Below, one piece after another: positions 5,775-7,558 of a stretch of 7,558 nt of DNA; position 1 is the stretch's first letter; each line of letters opens with the position of its first letter. The position numbers and the translations under genes are program-made. Origin of the DNA: ZCTH02-B3 sp036563895. GTDB taxonomy: Bacteria; Bacillota; Bacilli; Paenibacillales; Paenibacillaceae. Under the pieces are notes generated by a model that saw only the letters and a program-made list of their open reading frames with translations, was not told the origin of the DNA and did not search any database. The stretch spans positions 1-7,558 of the forward strand of contig DATCLN010000123.1 in NCBI GenBank assembly GCA_036563895.1. The letters are read 5' to 3'.

Positions 5775-6977
5775 CTACTCCTTTCCGAATCCCTCGCGGA
5801 GAGGGAGCGTGATGCGTATGGTCGTGCCCTGACCCGGGGCGCTGTCGATCTGAAGGGTGCCCTGCAGAAGCTCCACGCGTTCCCGCATGCCCATCAGGCC
5901 GAACCGGGACTGCAGCTTCGCCCTCTCGCGGGGATTGCGTTCATTCATCCGGAACCCCACGCCGTTGTCCTCGATCGTCATCTGGACTTCGGTGTCGGTA
6001 AAATTCAGCTTCAAGGATACGAACGTGGCCCGCGCGTGCCTTTGGACGTTGTTGAGCGCTTCCTGGGCGAGCCTGAACAGCGCCACTTCCATCGCCCCGG
6101 GGAGCCGCCTTTCCTTGCCCGTCGCTTCGAAGGAAGCCTTGATCCGGGTCCGCTCTTCGAAATCTTGCACATATTTTCGCAATGTCGGCGTAAGGCCCAG
6201 ATCGTCCAGGGCCATCGGGCGCAACAGGAAAATGATTTTGCGGATTTCCTCGAGCCCGCTGCGGAGCTGCGTCCTCAGATCGGCCAGCTCCGCCCGGAGA
6301 TTCTCAATGTCGTCCATTTCCAGAAAACGTTCGGCGATCTCCGTCTTCAGCACGAGGTTGGCCAGCGTTTGCGCGGGGCCGTCGTGGATTTCGCGGGCCA
6401 CGCGCTTCCGCTCCTCCTCCTGGGCCATGATGATCTTGAGCCCGAGAAGCTGGCGGCTTTTCACGGTTTCCAGGATGCGCGAAACATTGGACAAATCGCC
6501 GGAAAGGTACTCGGACACCACGTTCAGCTGGGAGACGACGGATTCGGCGCGTTCGATGGAGCGTTCGAGCATGCGGATGCGCTTCTGCAGCTCGTCGCGG
6601 CGGGACCGAAGGTATTGCTCCTTCTCCCGGTACACCATCAAATCCAGCTGGATGCGGGTCGCCTTCTCGTAAGCGGCCTTGATATCCTCCTCGTTGTACT
6701 GGACGAAATCCCGGGACACCTCCGTCAGCTTGACGCGCGCCAGGCGGAACTCCCATTCCAGCCGGTTGACGATGGGGATCGTTTCCTCCACTTCGCGCAG
6801 GACCCGTTCCAGCTCTTCTTCCAGCAGGGCCAGTTCCTTGATAAACGATTCATAGATGGTGAAAACCTGGGTCTTGCTGTCCTCGATGACCTCGATGGCA
6901 TGCTGGATGATGCGCTCGAGCTGCGCGCCATGGTCATCCACAAATTCCGTCAGCTCCCGTTTTCTCTGCGCCTCCAT
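5775..6977 (-). CDS. degS: Sensor histidine kinase DegS
   Basis: This 400-residue cytoplasmic kinase phosphorylates DegU. It has no membrane segment, as expected for DegS. The N-terminal sensor half (about 1-185) is a long helical coiled-coil region rich in Glu, Arg and Leu. The dimerisation/phosphoacceptor region is REIHDGPAQTLANLVLKTEI, with H198 as the likely phosphorylated histidine. The HATPase_c domain follows: N box QEALNNVQRHA (305-315), G1 box DNGVGF (337-342), G2 box FGLMGMRERV (359-368) and GQGTTIRITLPL (382-393). Only seven bases separate its stop from the degU start, and the last codons carry the degU ribosome binding site, so the two are co-transcribed. The ATG at 6977 has GAGGGAGG (6989-6982) four bases upstream. 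The gene looks intact and of normal length. Confidence 0.96.
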   Translation of the reverse strand: MEAQRKRELTEFVDDHGAQLERIIQHAIEVIEDSKTQVFTIYESFIKELALLEEELERVLREVEETIPIVNRLEWEFRLARVKLTEVSRDFVQYNEEDIKAAYEKATRIQLDLMVYREKEQYLRSRRDELQKRIRMLERSIERAESVVSQLNVVSEYLSGDLSNVSRILETVKSRQLLGLKIIMAQEEERKRVAREIHDGPAQTLANLVLKTEIAERFLEMDDIENLRAELADLRTQLRSGLEEIRKIIFLLRPMALDDLGLTPTLRKYVQDFEERTRIKASFEATGKERRLPGAMEVALFRLAQEALNNVQRHARATFVSLKLNFTDTEVQMTIEDNGVGFRMNERNPRERAKLQSRFGLMGMRERVELLQGTLQIDSAPGQGTTIRITLPLREGFGKE

Positions 6978-7019
6978 CGCGCCTCCCTCGAACTTGCCGC
7001 TTCATCCGCTTCCAAAAAT

Positions 7020-7028
7020 ATCATATCA
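7020..7028 (-). promoter_or_regulatory. Extended -10 promoter of degSU
   Basis: TGATATGAT on the minus strand (7028-7020) is a TGn extended -10 with TATGAT (5/6 to consensus). It would start transcription near 7013, leaving a leader of about 36 bases before the degS ATG. No -35 match is seen (CCACCC at the expected place), which is common for extended -10 promoters. An AT-rich stretch upstream (7084-7060) could act as an UP element or a binding site. Confidence 0.5.
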
Positions 7029-7044
7029 CACTTGCCGGATTCGG

Positions 7045-7059
7045 GTGGACATGTCTGAG
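7045..7059. repeat. Degenerate copy of the TCGGAC/GTCCGA dyad
   Basis: GTGGACATGTCTGAG keeps GGACATGTC and GA of the dyad seen four times at 1838-2026, but with a shorter core. The bases after it (AATTTC) also resemble the AAAA/TTTT block that follows the inner copies. It sits immediately upstream of the degS -10. The resemblance could be chance. Confidence 0.35.
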
Positions 7060-7070
7060 AATTTCTGAGT

Positions 7071-7084
7071 AATATTATAATATT
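7071..7084. repeat. Perfect 14-base AT palindrome upstream of degS
   Basis: AATATTATAATATT is its own reverse complement and stands out in GC-rich DNA. It contains TATAAT on both strands. It lies between the stop of the stalk-domain gene and the degS promoter and could be a regulator site or UP element. Confidence 0.6.
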
Positions 7085-7089
7085 TTCGC

Positions 7090-7558
7090 TCAACGGATCG
7101 TGATCGTTTTCGCCTGGCCGTCCCACACAACCTGCAGGCCCAGCTGTTCGGCGACCACCCGGACCGGCACCATGACCCGTCCGTTCCGGATCAGAGGCGA
7201 AGCCGCGGCGGCCTGCCGCACGCCGTTTACCGTCATGTCCGGGCTGTTCACGCGCAGCTCCACCATGTCGAAATCACGGAGCACGGTAACGCGCTTCAGC
7301 CCGTTGTCCCAAAGGACGCTGCCTCCCAGCGAATCGGCGATGAACCGGAGCGGAACATAGGTGACACCGTCCTGCTGGAACGGCGCCGCGTCCAGCCGGA
7401 TCGCCTCTCCGTTCCGAACGGCCTCCGTGCTGCCGCTTTTCAGGACGATTTCCGCCCGCGGCGGCTCGGCGTCTACAGCAGGATAGTGCAATTTCAGGTT
7501 GTCGAAGGCGATCTCGCCCCGCAGCGCGCGGTCGTCCGAACCGCTCTCCAGACGGACG
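7090..7558 (-). CDS. Stalk-domain protein, C-terminal part (partial)
   Basis: Only the last 155 codons are in the window; the frame is open to the edge, so the in-frame TTG at 7491 need not be the start. The first visible residues, LRGEIAFDNLKLHYP, look like the last strands of a carbohydrate-binding-type jelly roll. Then comes a copper-amine-oxidase-N-like stalk domain in two halves (about 47-95 and 99-155), with VTYVPLRFIADSLGGSVLWD and GRVMVPVRVVAEQLG, ending TITIR. In Paenibacillaceae this arrangement at the C-terminus is often seen on exported enzymes, for example phosphodiester glycosidases, but the catalytic part is outside the window. The protein is therefore probably extracellular. 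No GC-rich hairpin terminator is visible between its stop and degS, so some read-through into degS is possible. Confidence 0.85.
   Translation of the reverse strand, partial: VRLESGSDDRALRGEIAFDNLKLHYPAVDAEPPRAEIVLKSGSTEAVRNGEAIRLDAAPFQQDGVTYVPLRFIADSLGGSVLWDNGLKRVTVLRDFDMVELRVNSPDMTVNGVRQAAAASPLIRNGRVMVPVRVVAEQLGLQVVWDGQAKTITIR

Noticed and set aside
5466..7058. 530-aa plus-strand open frame opposite degS and part of degU
   Set aside because: It is antisense to two intact, motif-complete genes, with no ribosome binding site or recognisable domain.

Overview
The window looks like chromosomal DNA from a GC-rich member of the Firmicutes, most likely Paenibacillaceae (Paenibacillus, Cohnella or Thermobacillus type). 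The reasons are an adjacent DegS/DegU pair of Bacillus type, two secreted proteins with the copper-amine-oxidase-N-like 'stalk' domain typical of that family, and strong AGGAGG-like ribosome binding sites. This placement is inferred from gene content; no database was consulted. All seven supported genes lie on the minus strand. The long plus-strand open frames are antisense shadows caused by high GC.

In transcription order (high to low coordinates), the window starts with the 3' end of a secreted stalk-domain protein (7558-7090). A short AT-rich intergenic region follows, with an extended -10 promoter. Then comes the degS-degU two-component operon (6977-5036), closed by a long-stem terminator (5001-4943). 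A second unit holds a 145-aa membrane-anchored protein of unknown function and a 761-aa secreted protein with stalk and PKD-like domains. These two genes share an ATGA stop/start overlap (4828-2109).

Next is a 401-base non-coding region (2108-1708), the most unusual part of the window. It carries four copies of the dyad TCGGAC-N4/5-GTCCGA, arranged as two about 67-base modules in inverted orientation around position 1932. Each module also contains a small hairpin followed by a T-rich tract pointing outwards. The minus-strand one (1873-1854) is a convincing Rho-independent terminator for the 761-aa gene.

The third unit encodes a short NfeD protein and a QmcA/stomatin-type SPFH protein, with the stop of one touching the start of the next. 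It ends at a strong terminator (287-240). The window closes with the first 70 codons of an unidentified gene.

DegS and DegU form a cytoplasmic sensor kinase and DNA-binding regulator that in Bacillus controls exoenzymes, biofilm, motility and competence. The flanking stalk-domain proteins are exported and could belong to the same extracellular programme, but nothing in the sequence proves that. NfeD and the SPFH protein are a classic membrane-microdomain pair.
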